64,000 nt of DNA, taken from the NCBI RefSeq assembly GCF_014647515.1, contig NZ_BMPI01000008.1:159740-223739 (forward strand), given 5' to 3'. Source of the DNA: Dactylosporangium sucinum. GTDB taxonomy: Bacteria > Actinomycetota > Actinomycetes > Mycobacteriales > Micromonosporaceae. The translations under genes and the position numbers were made by a program. Below are positions 42,052-50,486 of the stretch, piece after piece. The notes beneath the pieces are model-generated. The model was not told the origin of the DNA. It did not search any database and saw only the letters and a list, made by a program, of their open reading frames with translations. How positions within the stretch are numbered: position 1 is the first letter of the stretch; the number at the start of each line of letters is the position of its first letter.

Positions 42052-42789
42052 TCAGGCGCCCGGGGCCGGGGACGGCACCGCGTGCAGGTGGCGGAACGGG
42101 CGGGGGCGGCGCGGGGCCGGGGTCGCCCGGCTCAGCTCGCCCAGCGACGGGCTCAGGCCGCACCACGCGGGCAGGTCCGCGTACGGGTCCGGGGCGCCCA
42201 GGTCGGTCACCAGGCCGAAGCCCGCCCCCCGCTCCACCTGCAACTGCGCCGCCTGGTCGAGCTCCCACGGCGGCACCGCGTGGACCAGGTGGCCGTCGCC
42301 CGGGCGGGCGCCCTCGCACGACCACCGGCGGTAGTCGCGCCAGTTGCCGTCGAACACGCAGACCGGCAGGCCCAGGTCGCGGTAGGCGTCGTCCGGCGGC
42401 TCGCCCGGGTTCAGCACCACCTCCGGCAGGCCGGCGCGGGTGGCGGCCTGGGCGGTGACGGCGACGGGGCCGATCGCGTACGGGCTCACGGGGGTACGGT
42501 CGAGGAAGACGCCGCGGACCGGGTAGCCGGCCCAGCGGTACACGTCGGCGCGGATCTGGGTGATCGGGCGCGTCCCGTAGTCGAGGTCGACGTAGCCGAG
42601 CAGTCGTGTGCCCGCCGCGTCGAGCCGGTTCATGGCCGCGGTCCACAGCGGATCGCGGCCACTGCCGGGTCCGTATGCGACGTCGACGACGACGCTGAAC
42701 GCCGGACCGTGTCCCGCGATGATCTCCCATGCGTGTGGCCGGGCGAGCGGATGCGCCCGCAGTGGCAGGAGCGTCGGAACCCGGTCCAC
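42052..42789 (-). CDS. Spherulation-specific family 4 (spherulin-4-like) protein
   Basis: 245 residues from the GTG at 42789; a TTG at 42819 is an alternative. FSVVVDVAYGPGSGRDPLWT (about residues 31-50), RLLGYVDLDYGTRPITQIRA, GYPVRGVFLDRTPVSPYAIG and VVLNPGEPPDDAYRDLGLPV follow the spherulin-4 barrel, a glycoside-hydrolase-like TIM fold with a conserved Asp where an acid would be expected (GVFLDRT). No signal peptide is seen, so it should be cytoplasmic, unlike many homologues. A Pro/Arg-rich tail follows. Function unknown. Confidence 0.75.
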   Translation of the reverse strand: MDRVPTLLPLRAHPLARPHAWEIIAGHGPAFSVVVDVAYGPGSGRDPLWTAAMNRLDAAGTRLLGYVDLDYGTRPITQIRADVYRWAGYPVRGVFLDRTPVSPYAIGPVAVTAQAATRAGLPEVVLNPGEPPDDAYRDLGLPVCVFDGNWRDYRRWSCEGARPGDGHLVHAVPPWELDQAAQLQVERGAGFGLVTDLGAPDPYADLPAWCGLSPSLGELSRATPAPRRPRPFRHLHAVPSPAPGA

Positions 42790-42815
42790 GACCGGACTAA
42801 CGATGCTGGGCCCCC

Positions 42816-43457
42816 TCAAGCACGCCCGGTGTCCACGGTCCAGTAGGCCGTGCGACCGCGCATGGCGGCGCCGACACCGATCGATGTGATGTCGCAGTTG
42901 ACCAGCACGTCGCGGCTGTTGTCGTCGCGCAGCCAGCGCTTGACCACGTCGCCCGCGTCGCCGCCCTTGGCGACGAGCTCGTTCTGGAAGCCGGAGAACC
43001 CGGCCCGCTGCGCGCGCTCGGAGGGGTTGCTGCCGTCGCTGCCCTTGGTGCCGGTGAAGTCACCGGCCGCCATGTCGGCGCTGTGCGCGCGGGCCGCGGT
43101 GCGCAGCTTGGCGTCCATCCGCACCGGCTCGCACTTCTCCTTGCGCCGCTCGTTGTTGACGAGCTGCACGACGCGATCTTCGTAGGAGTTGTTGAAGTTC
43201 GCGGCGACCAGCGTGGCGGCGGCGGACGCCGGCTTCGCGCTGGTGGGAGCGGCCGAGGACGGCGGGGCGGCGACGGAGGGAACGGCGGAAGAGGGAGGTG
43301 CATCGTCGAGGGCGGCCTCCGACGCGATGCCGGGCGCGGGCCCGTTCCCCGTCAGCGCCGGCACGATCAGGAACCCCAGCCCGGCGAGGACCAGCACGGC
43401 GGTGACGGCCGCGGCCACGCCGACCGGGCCGAGCCGGTCCACCAACCGCGGCACCAT
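42816..43457 (-). CDS. CAP (SCP/PR1, YkwD-like) domain protein with N-terminal membrane anchor
   Basis: 213 residues from the ATG at 43457, with GGGAGA upstream. One membrane segment (VGVAAAVTAVLVLAGLGFLI, about residues 13-32), a Ser/Ala/Pro linker (to about 85), then a CAP domain: EDRVVQLVNNERRKEKCEPV, LRTAARAHSADMAAGDFTG, and ITSIGVGAAMRGRTAYWTVD. The second His and the ENIAxG Glu of classical CAP proteins are not found (FTGTKGSDGS; NELVAKG). Extracytoplasmic; function unknown. It lies 26 bp upstream of the spherulin-4-like gene in the same orientation. Confidence 0.82.
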   Translation of the reverse strand: MVPRLVDRLGPVGVAAAVTAVLVLAGLGFLIVPALTGNGPAPGIASEAALDDAPPSSAVPSVAAPPSSAAPTSAKPASAAATLVAANFNNSYEDRVVQLVNNERRKEKCEPVRMDAKLRTAARAHSADMAAGDFTGTKGSDGSNPSERAQRAGFSGFQNELVAKGGDAGDVVKRWLRDDNSRDVLVNCDITSIGVGAAMRGRTAYWTVDTGRA

Positions 43458-43778
43458 CGCGTGTGTCTCCCGGGTCTGCTCGGCTGGTGGGGGAGGAAGA
43501 ATTTCCGGTGAAGACGCTACTTTGCAGTGGCGCCGCGGGGCAACCGGTGGCACACTGCCACGATCGGCGCGGCGGTGCGGATCACGCACCCGGGTGAGTG
43601 AGAACACGAGAACACCCTGGCCAGGACGTTTGGCGTGCCGGTCGGCTTGACTAAGTCGCGACCCCGGCGGAACATAGAGGGGTCGCCAGTCGCGCCCATT
43701 TATGCCCTTGTGCTTCGGTCGCGGGTGCTGGGCGCGCGTTTGCCGGAGTCGACCGGCTGCGCTTATCAAGGAGACGAT
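43458..43778. other. Divergent intergenic region, 321 bp
   Basis: Separates the CAP gene (minus) from the small coiled-coil gene (plus). It contains a possible promoter (next entry) and the two ribosome-binding sites at its ends. I see no gene, repeat or structured RNA in it. Confidence 0.6.
43647..43676 (+). promoter_or_regulatory. Possible sigma-A type promoter of the small coiled-coil gene
   Basis: TTGACT (43647-43652) and AACATA (43671-43676) with 18-bp spacing, about 100 bp upstream of the ATG at 43779. The -35 hexamer is good; the -10 is weak. Confidence 0.35.
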
Positions 43779-43973
43779 ATGGCTAAGGCCCTCTTCGGCC
43801 ACGTAGGCAGCGCGCCCGATCGGCGCCTTGTCGACGAGGTCACCCAACTGCGTGCCAAGGTTCGGGCGCTCGAATTCGAGATCGTTCGATTGCGTGCCGA
43901 AAACGACCGGCTTGCTGCGGCGGCTTCGGAGGCGGACCAGCTGTCCCGCCTCGTCGAGCCGGCAATGGCCTGA
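43779..43973 (+). CDS. Small conserved actinobacterial coiled-coil protein
   Basis: 64 residues, with a strong AAGGAGA ribosome-binding site. AKALFGHVGSAPDRRLVDEV then a leucine-heptad helix (about residues 22-62: LRAKVRALEFEIVRLRAEND). Proteins with this AKALxGxVG start and a short coiled coil are widespread in actinobacteria, but I know of no function. Independent transcription unit with a hairpin downstream. Confidence 0.8.
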   Translation: MAKALFGHVGSAPDRRLVDEVTQLRAKVRALEFEIVRLRAENDRLAAAASEADQLSRLVEPAMA

Positions 43974-44020
43974 CGTTTCACGGAAAGCACGACCCACACG
44001 CAGAACTGAACAGCAAACCC

Positions 44021-44051
44021 GCGCGCCGACATCCCAGGGGTCTCGGCGCGC
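44021..44051 (+). terminator. Hairpin terminator after the small coiled-coil gene
   Basis: Perfect 9-bp stem GCGCGCCGA/TCGGCGCGC with a 13-nt loop, 48 bp after the stop codon. Confidence 0.6.
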
Positions 44052-44216
44052 AGTCATGTTCGCTGGTGGTAACGACGCGGACGTCCGGTTGGTTGCGCGA
44101 GTGGCCCGAGTGGCCGGTGTGCCCACGACACGCGCATTATGGTGTGCGGCGCTGCCGGGTTGGGTACTCTCCCGGCGGTACCCTGCCGGGTAAGAGACGT
44201 CGACCAGTGGAGATCC

Positions 44217-47200
44217 GTGCACCTCAAGAGCCTGACGGTCAAGGGCTTCAAGTCCTTCGCCTCAGCGACCACGCTGAGGCTCGAACCGGGCATCACCTGC
44301 GTCGTCGGGCCGAACGGCTCGGGCAAGTCCAACGTGGTCGACGCGATTTCCTGGGTGCTCGGCGAGCAGGGCGCCAAGGCGCTGCGCGGCGGCAAGATGG
44401 AGGACGTGATCTTCGCGGGGACCGCCGGCCGGGCCCCGCTGGGACGCGCCGAGGTCACCCTCACAATCGACAACACCGACGGTGCGCTGCCGATCGACTA
44501 CACCGAGGTGTCCATCACCCGCCGGATGTTCCGCTCCGGCGAGAGTGAGTACGAGATCAACGGCAACCAGTGCCGCCTGCTCGACATCCAGGAGCTGCTC
44601 TCCGACTCCGGCATCGGCCGCGAGATGCACGTGATCGTCGGCCAGGGCCGGCTCGACGGCGTGCTGCACGCCCGCCCGGAGGACCGCCGCTCGTTCGTCG
44701 AGGAGGCCGCCGGCGTCCTCAAGCACCGCAAGCGCAAAGAGAAGGCCATCCGCAAGCTCGAGGCGATGCAGGCCAACCTCAACCGCCTCGGTGACCTCAC
44801 CACCGAGCTGCGCCGCCAGCTCAAGCCGCTGGGCCGGCAGGCCGAGGTGGCCCGCCGCGCCGCCGGCATCCAGGCCGACCTGCGCGACGCCCGGCTCCGG
44901 CTGCTCGCCGACGACCTGGCCACGCTGCGCCGCACCCTCGACAAGGAGATCGCCGACGAGACCGCCCTGCGCGCCCGGCGTGAGGAGGTCGAGGCCGAGG
45001 TCGAGACGATCAACGAGCGGCTCGCCGCGCTGGAGGCCCAGCACGCGGCCGACGCGCCGGTCCTGGCCGAGGCGCAGGACACGTGGTATCAGCTGTCGAA
45101 CCTCCAGGAGCGGTACCGCTCGCTGCACCAGCTGGCGGGGGAGCGCTACCGCAACCTGTCCGCCGCGCCGGTCGACGAGCGCCCCGGCCGCGACCCCGAC
45201 CAGCTCACCGCCGAGGCGGAGAAGGTCCGCGAGCAGGAGGAGGAGCTGCGCGCCGCGCTGGAGGCGAGCCAGGAGCGCATGGCCGAGGCCGTCGAGCGCC
45301 GGCAGGACCTGGAGCGCCGGCTCGCGTTCGCCGAGAAGGCCATCGTCGCGGCCCACAAGGCCATCGCCGACCGCCGCGAGGGTCTGGCCAAGCTGACCGG
45401 CCAGGTCGAGTCGGCCCGCAGCCGCGCGACGGCCGCCGCCGACGAGATCGAGCGGCTGGCGGTCCAGCTGGCCGAGGCCGAGACCCGCGCCGAGCACGCC
45501 CAGGGGCTGTTCGAGGAGGCCAGCGCGGGCGCGTCCGTCGCCGATCGGGACAACGCCGACCTGGAGCTGCGTCACCAGGAGGCGACGCGCGAGCTGGAGA
45601 CGATCAACGGCGAGGTCCGCACCCACAGCGACGCCGAGCGGGCGGCCGAGAAGGACGCCGCCCAGTGGAAGGCGCGCGAGGAGGCCCTCGCCATGGGCCT
45701 GCGCCGCAAGGACGGCGCGGGCACGCTGCTGGCCAGCGCCGACCGGGTGCCGGGCATGCTCGGCAGCGTCGCCGCGCTGCTGTCGGTCGAATCCGGGCAC
45801 GAGGCCGCGCTGGCCGCCGCGCTCGGCGCGCTCGCCGACGCCGTGGCGGTGTCCGGTGTCGAGGCGGCCGTCGCCTCGGTCGAGCTGCTCAAGCACGACG
45901 ACGCCGGCCGGGCCGCGCTGCTCATCGCGTCGGCGCCGATGCTGGACGCGCCGGTGGTCGAGCGGGTGCCGCTCCCGCCGGGCGCGCACTGGGCGATCGA
46001 CCTGGTCCGCGTGCCCGACGAGCTGCGCCCGGCGCTGGAGCGGGCGCTCGGCGACGTCGTGTTCGCCCCCGACCTGGCCGTGGCGAAGCGGATCGTGTCG
46101 TACGCGCCGGGCCTGCGGGCGGTCACCCCCGAGGGTGACGTGCTCGGCGCCTACGCCGCGGCCGGCGGCTCCGGCAAGCAGCACAGCTTCATCGAGGTGC
46201 AGGCCGCCGTCGAGGAGGCCCGCCAGCGGAAGGTCGACGCCGAGCGGCGCGTCGCCGAGGCCCGCGAGCTGCTCGCGCTGGCCCGCAACGCCGCCGGGGT
46301 CGCCAAGCAGCAGGTCGCCGAGGCCGCCGCCGCCAAGAAGGAGGCCGACAGCCAGCGCAACGCCGCGGCCCGGCGGCTCGCCGAGTTCGGCGCCGCGGCC
46401 AAGTCGGCCAAGGCCGAGGTCGAGCGGCACGCGGCCGCGAAGGGCAAGGCGGAGGCGGCCCGCGAGTCCGGCCTGGCCAGCCTGGCCGAGCTGGAGGAGC
46501 GCCTGGCGGCGGCCGAGGAGACGCCCATCGACGAGGACCCGTCGACGATGGAGCGCGACGACCTCGCGGAGCAGGTGCCGGGCGCGCGCCAGCACGAGAT
46601 GGAGGTCCGGCTCGCGGTACGCACCGCGGAGGAGCGGGTCGGCGCGCTGGCCGGCCGGGCCGACGCGCTGCTGCGCCAGGCCGCGGCCGAGCGGCAGGCC
46701 CGCGAGCGGGCGGCGGCGCGCAAGGCCACCCGAGCCCGCGGCGCCAAGGTCGCCGAGACCGTGATGTCCGGGGCCGCGTTCGCGCTGGAGCAGCTCGCCG
46801 GGTCGATCGCCGAGGCCGCCGAGACCCGCGACACGCTCGCCGCGACCCGGGCCGAGCGCGAGTCCGAGCTCGCGGAGGTCCGCGGCCGGGCCAAGCAGTT
46901 CACCGCCGAGCTGGAGCGGCTCACCAGCGCCGTCCACCGGGACGAGGTCGCCCGGGCCGAGCAGCGGCTGCGCATCGAGCAGCTGGAGGCCCGCTCGGCC
47001 GAGGAGTTCGGCCTCGACGCCGACACGCTCGTGGCCGAGTACGGGCCGGAGGTCGAGGTGCCGCCGACCGCGCCGGAGATCGCCGCGGCGGAGGCCGACG
47101 GGCGCCCGGCGCCCGAGCCGGTGCCGTTCGACCGGGCCACGCAGGAGAAGCGGGCCGCCAAGGCCGAGCGCGAGCTCAACCTCCTCGGCAAGGTCAACCC

Positions 47201-47789
47201 GCTGGCCCTGGAGGAGTTCGCGGCGATGGAGGAGCGCTACAAGTTCCTCTCCGACCAGCTCGAGGACCTCAAGGCGACCCGGCGTGACCTGCTCACCGTG
47301 GTCAAGGACGTGGACGACCGGATCCTCGAGGTCTTCACGAGTGCGTACCACGACACGGCCCGCGAGTTCGAGCAGGTCTTCTCGGTGCTCTTCCCGGGCG
47401 GCGAGGGCCGGCTCGTGCTCACCGACCCCGACGACATGCTCACCACCGGCATCGAGGTCGAGGCCCGCCCGCCGGGCAAGAAGATCAAGCGGCTGTCGCT
47501 GCTCTCCGGCGGCGAGCGCTCGCTGACCGCGGTCGCCCTGCTCTGCGCCATCTTCCGGGCCCGACCCAGCCCGTTCTACATCATGGACGAGGTGGAGGCG
47601 GCGCTCGACGACGTCAACCTCGGCCGGCTCATCACGCTCTTCGAGCAGTTGCGCGAGCGCAGCCAGCTGATCATCATCACGCACCAGAAGCGGACGATGG
47701 AGGTCGCGGACGCGCTCTACGGCGTGACCATGCGCTCCGGCGTCACCGAGGTCATCTCCCAGCGACTGCGAACGGAAGAGGCGGCATAA
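44217..47789 (+). CDS. smc: Chromosome segregation protein SMC
   Basis: 1190 residues from the GTG at 44217, with GGAG upstream. N-terminal HLKSLTVKGFKSFASATTLR and Walker A VGPNGSGKSN (residues 30-39), two long coiled coils, a hinge around residues 510-650 (GSVAALLSVESGHEAALAAA), and at the C-terminus the signature LSLLSGGERSLTAVALL with Walker B PFYIMDEVEAALDD. It organises and segregates the nucleoid with ScpAB. The HAD gene follows after 1 bp. Confidence 0.98.
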   Translation: MHLKSLTVKGFKSFASATTLRLEPGITCVVGPNGSGKSNVVDAISWVLGEQGAKALRGGKMEDVIFAGTAGRAPLGRAEVTLTIDNTDGALPIDYTEVSITRRMFRSGESEYEINGNQCRLLDIQELLSDSGIGREMHVIVGQGRLDGVLHARPEDRRSFVEEAAGVLKHRKRKEKAIRKLEAMQANLNRLGDLTTELRRQLKPLGRQAEVARRAAGIQADLRDARLRLLADDLATLRRTLDKEIADETALRARREEVEAEVETINERLAALEAQHAADAPVLAEAQDTWYQLSNLQERYRSLHQLAGERYRNLSAAPVDERPGRDPDQLTAEAEKVREQEEELRAALEASQERMAEAVERRQDLERRLAFAEKAIVAAHKAIADRREGLAKLTGQVESARSRATAAADEIERLAVQLAEAETRAEHAQGLFEEASAGASVADRDNADLELRHQEATRELETINGEVRTHSDAERAAEKDAAQWKAREEALAMGLRRKDGAGTLLASADRVPGMLGSVAALLSVESGHEAALAAALGALADAVAVSGVEAAVASVELLKHDDAGRAALLIASAPMLDAPVVERVPLPPGAHWAIDLVRVPDELRPALERALGDVVFAPDLAVAKRIVSYAPGLRAVTPEGDVLGAYAAAGGSGKQHSFIEVQAAVEEARQRKVDAERRVAEARELLALARNAAGVAKQQVAEAAAAKKEADSQRNAAARRLAEFGAAAKSAKAEVERHAAAKGKAEAARESGLASLAELEERLAAAEETPIDEDPSTMERDDLAEQVPGARQHEMEVRLAVRTAEERVGALAGRADALLRQAAAERQARERAAARKATRARGAKVAETVMSGAAFALEQLAGSIAEAAETRDTLAATRAERESELAEVRGRAKQFTAELERLTSAVHRDEVARAEQRLRIEQLEARSAEEFGLDADTLVAEYGPEVEVPPTAPEIAAAEADGRPAPEPVPFDRATQEKRAAKAERELNLLGKVNPLALEEFAAMEERYKFLSDQLEDLKATRRDLLTVVKDVDDRILEVFTSAYHDTAREFEQVFSVLFPGGEGRLVLTDPDDMLTTGIEVEARPPGKKIKRLSLLSGGERSLTAVALLCAIFRARPSPFYIMDEVEAALDDVNLGRLITLFEQLRERSQLIIITHQKRTMEVADALYGVTMRSGVTEVISQRLRTEEAA

Positions 47790-47790
47790 C

Positions 47791-48408
47791 GTGGTTGAGA
47801 AGCCGACGGCGTTGCTGATCGACTTCGACGGGGTGCTGCGCACGTTCGACGTGTCCGTGAACGCGGTGATCGAGCAGCGCTACGGCCTGGAGCCCGGCAC
47901 GGTGCTCGACACCGCCCTGGAGTGGGACCGGCTGCTCCCGGCGATCACCGGCCGGATCACGCGCGACCAGTGGCTGGCGACCGTCGCCGAGGCGCTGCAG
48001 GAGCGCCTCGGCAGCCCCGACCAGGCGGCCGCGCTCATGAAGGAGTGGGTCGTCTACCCCGGGCACATCCGCCCGGAGGTGCTGGCGTTCGTGCGCGACG
48101 TCCGAGCCGCCGGCCTGCCGGTGTGCCTGGCCACCAACGCGACCGACGACCTCGTCAACGTGCTCGCGACGTTCAACCTCGCCGGCGAGTTCGACGCGGT
48201 CGCGAACTCCTCGGAGATCGGCATCCACAAGCCGACCAAGGAGTACTTCGCGGCGGCGTGCGCGCTCGTCGACACCCCGCCGGCCCGGTGCCTGCTCGTC
48301 GACGACACCGACCGGATGATCCGCGGGGCGCGGGCGGCCGGCCTGACCGCGTACCGCTACAGCGACGGTGACGACCTGACCTACCCGCGCCGGGCGTTCG
48401 GGATCTAG
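47791..48408 (+). CDS. HAD-superfamily hydrolase
   Basis: 205 residues. HAD motif I LLIDFDGVLRTFD (residues 8-20), motif II VCLATNATDDLV, motif III Lys in GIHKPTKEYF, and motif IV LLVDDTDRMIRGARAAGL. Cap type C1 by insertion position. Substrate unknown. It starts directly after the smc stop and is probably co-transcribed. A small GCCTG-AAA-CAGGC hairpin (48408-48420) separates it from the convergent peroxidase gene. Confidence 0.88.
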   Translation: MVEKPTALLIDFDGVLRTFDVSVNAVIEQRYGLEPGTVLDTALEWDRLLPAITGRITRDQWLATVAEALQERLGSPDQAAALMKEWVVYPGHIRPEVLAFVRDVRAAGLPVCLATNATDDLVNVLATFNLAGEFDAVANSSEIGIHKPTKEYFAAACALVDTPPARCLLVDDTDRMIRGARAAGLTAYRYSDGDDLTYPRRAFGI

Positions 48409-48428
48409 CCTGAAACAGGCCTCAAGGG

Positions 48429-48911
48429 CTAGAGCGCGCCCTCGACGGCCTGCACGACCTCGTCCGCCTTCGGCTGGGTCCGCGGGCCGAAGCGGGCCGC
48501 GACGGCACCGTCCTTGCCGACCAGGAACTTCTCGAAGTTCCACCGGATGTCGCCGGTGTGGCCCTCGCCGTCGGCGGCAGGGGTCAGCAGGTCGTAGAGC
48601 GAGTGCCGCCCGGAACCGTTGACCTCGACCTTTTCCGTCATCGGGAACGTGACGCCGTAGGTCGTGCTGCAGAACTCGGCGATCTCCTCGGCCGTCCCCG
48701 GCTCCTGCCCGGCGAACTGGTTGCACGGCACGCCCAGCACGGAGAAGCCGCGGTCCTCGTAGGTCCGCTGCAGTTCCTCCAGCTCCGCATACTGCGGGGT
48801 CAGCCCGCACCGCGACGCGACGTTGACGACCAGCACCGGGCGTCCGCGGAACTGCCCCAGGTCGAGCGGCTTGCCCTGCAGGTCCGCGATCTCGATGTCG
48901 TAGAAGCTCAT
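48429..48911 (-). CDS. Glutathione peroxidase-family thiol peroxidase
   Basis: 160 residues from the ATG at 48911. GPx motifs: VNVASRCGLTPQYAELEELQ (peroxidatic Cys about residue 36; Cys, not Sec), LGVPCNQFAGQEPGTAEEI, and IRWNFEKFLVGKDG. Bacterial members commonly use thioredoxin rather than glutathione to reduce peroxides, and actinobacteria have mycothiol, not glutathione. TACGAT 7 nt before the ATG suggests a leaderless mRNA. Confidence 0.92.
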   Translation of the reverse strand: MSFYDIEIADLQGKPLDLGQFRGRPVLVVNVASRCGLTPQYAELEELQRTYEDRGFSVLGVPCNQFAGQEPGTAEEIAEFCSTTYGVTFPMTEKVEVNGSGRHSLYDLLTPAADGEGHTGDIRWNFEKFLVGKDGAVAARFGPRTQPKADEVVQAVEGAL

Positions 48912-48918
48912 GCTCTTG

Positions 48919-48924
48919 ATCGTA
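48919..48924 (-). promoter_or_regulatory. Predicted -10 element (TACGAT) of the peroxidase gene
   Basis: TACGAT on the minus strand, 7 nt before the ATG at 48911, no ribosome-binding site. Confidence 0.4.
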
Positions 48925-49100
48925 GGCCGCGCGCTTGACTTCACCAGTTCGGCAGGTAAATTAACAAAGACCGATACAGCGGCCCACCCTCACCGCTGAC
49001 CCTCGAAACATCTCGCCGGACGGCGCCGGCGGACCTGCCCTGCCCGGCAGCAGGGCGCGCCCGCGCAAGCACCGAGAGAGCTTCGAGGAGGGGCAGCCGC

Positions 49101-50486
49101 ATGCCCGTGTTCACCGTGCGCAATCCCGGGACCGGGGAACCGCTGGGCGAGGTGCCCGCCCACGACGCCACCCAGGTCGCCGCGATCGTCGACGCCGCCC
49201 AGGAGGGCCAGCGCGCGATGGCCGCGCTGCCCGCCCACGAGCGCGAGGCGCTCCTGCGCCGGGTCGCCGACCTCGTCGAGGCCGAGCAGGAGAGCCTGGC
49301 CCGGCTGCTGGCGGCCGAGAACGGCAAGCCGATCACGCAGACCCGCGGCGAGGTCCAGGCCGCCGTGCGCATCTTCCGCGGCTACGCGGGCGAGGCGACC
49401 CGGCTCTTCGGCCGCCAGATCCCGCTGGACGCGATGCCGGGGCTGGAGCGTCATCTCGCCGTCACCATGCGTGAGCCGCTCGGCGTCGTCGCCGCCCTCG
49501 TGCCGTTCAACTATCCCGTCGAGCTCTACGCCCACAAGGCGGCCGCCGCCCTGGCCGCCGGCAACGCGGTCGTGGTGCAGCCGCCGGCCAAGTGTCCGCT
49601 CGCGGTCCTGCGGGTGGCCCAGCTCGTCGAGCAGGCCGGGGCGCCGCCGCACGCGCACCAGACCGTGGTCGGCGACGCGGCCGTCTCGCTGCGGCTCGCC
49701 GGGAGCGCCGGGGTCGCGGCGATCAGCCTCACCGGCAGTACCGCAGCCGGAAGGGCGATCGCGAAAGCGGCCGGCCTGAAGAAGGTGTACCTCGAGCTCG
49801 GCGGCAACGACGCGCTCATCGTGTGCGACGACGCGGACGTCGAGGAGGCGGCGCGGGCCGTCGTGCTGGGGCGGCTGGCCCGCGGCAACGGGCAGATCTG
49901 CTGCGCGGTGAAGCGGGTGTACGTCCAGCGGCGCGTCCACGACGCGTTCGTGGACGCCCTGGTCGCCCAGGCGACGAAGCTCACCGTCGGCGACCAGCTG
50001 TTGGAGCCGACCGATGTCGGGCCGTTGATCACCGAGGATGCCGCCGAGCGCGTCGAACAGGCTGTACAGGCGCTGGTGCACGACGGCGCCCGCCTGCTCG
50101 TCGGCGGCACCGCACAGGGCGCCTTCGTCGACCCGGCCGTGCTCGTCGACGTGCCGTCGGACAGCCCGGCGTTCGCCGAGGAGATCTTCGGCCCGGTCGC
50201 CCCGGTCGCCCGGTTCGACGACCCGGACGAGGCGGTGAGGATGGCCAACGCCTCGCCGTACGGGCTGCAGGCCGCCGTGTTCACCCGGGACGTCTCGCGG
50301 GCGCTGAGCATCGCGCGGCGCCTCGACGTCGGGGGCGTGGTCGTGAACGGCTCCACCGCCCTGCGCGCGGAGAACCTGCCGTTCGGCGGCACCAAGGACA
50401 CCGGCGGGTACCGCGAGGGCATCCACGACACGGTCCTGGACTTCACGCGGCAGAAGACCGTCGTGGTGATGGACGCGTTCAAGTGA
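49101..50486 (+). CDS. Aldehyde dehydrogenase
   Basis: 461 residues with a GGAGG ribosome-binding site. ALDH fold: VVAALVPFNYPVELYAHKAA (Asn of the oxyanion hole), LELGGNDALI (general base Glu about residue 233), RGNGQICCAVKR (catalytic Cys about 267), EEIFGPVAPVARF. The cofactor motif VVLKPS reads VVVQPPAK, so the Lys that usually contacts NADP is Gln. It is the first gene of a four- or five-gene operon with a ribose-type importer (TGATG overlap with the ATPase), so it probably oxidises an aldehyde derived from the imported compound. Confidence 0.92.
   Translation: MPVFTVRNPGTGEPLGEVPAHDATQVAAIVDAAQEGQRAMAALPAHEREALLRRVADLVEAEQESLARLLAAENGKPITQTRGEVQAAVRIFRGYAGEATRLFGRQIPLDAMPGLERHLAVTMREPLGVVAALVPFNYPVELYAHKAAAALAAGNAVVVQPPAKCPLAVLRVAQLVEQAGAPPHAHQTVVGDAAVSLRLAGSAGVAAISLTGSTAAGRAIAKAAGLKKVYLELGGNDALIVCDDADVEEAARAVVLGRLARGNGQICCAVKRVYVQRRVHDAFVDALVAQATKLTVGDQLLEPTDVGPLITEDAAERVEQAVQALVHDGARLLVGGTAQGAFVDPAVLVDVPSDSPAFAEEIFGPVAPVARFDDPDEAVRMANASPYGLQAAVFTRDVSRALSIARRLDVGGVVVNGSTALRAENLPFGGTKDTGGYREGIHDTVLDFTRQKTVVVMDAFK

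Noticed and set aside
44262..47843. 1193-codon minus-strand open frame opposite smc
   Set aside because: Antisense shadow of a highly conserved gene; composition reflects reverse-complemented Glu/Ala/Arg codons.
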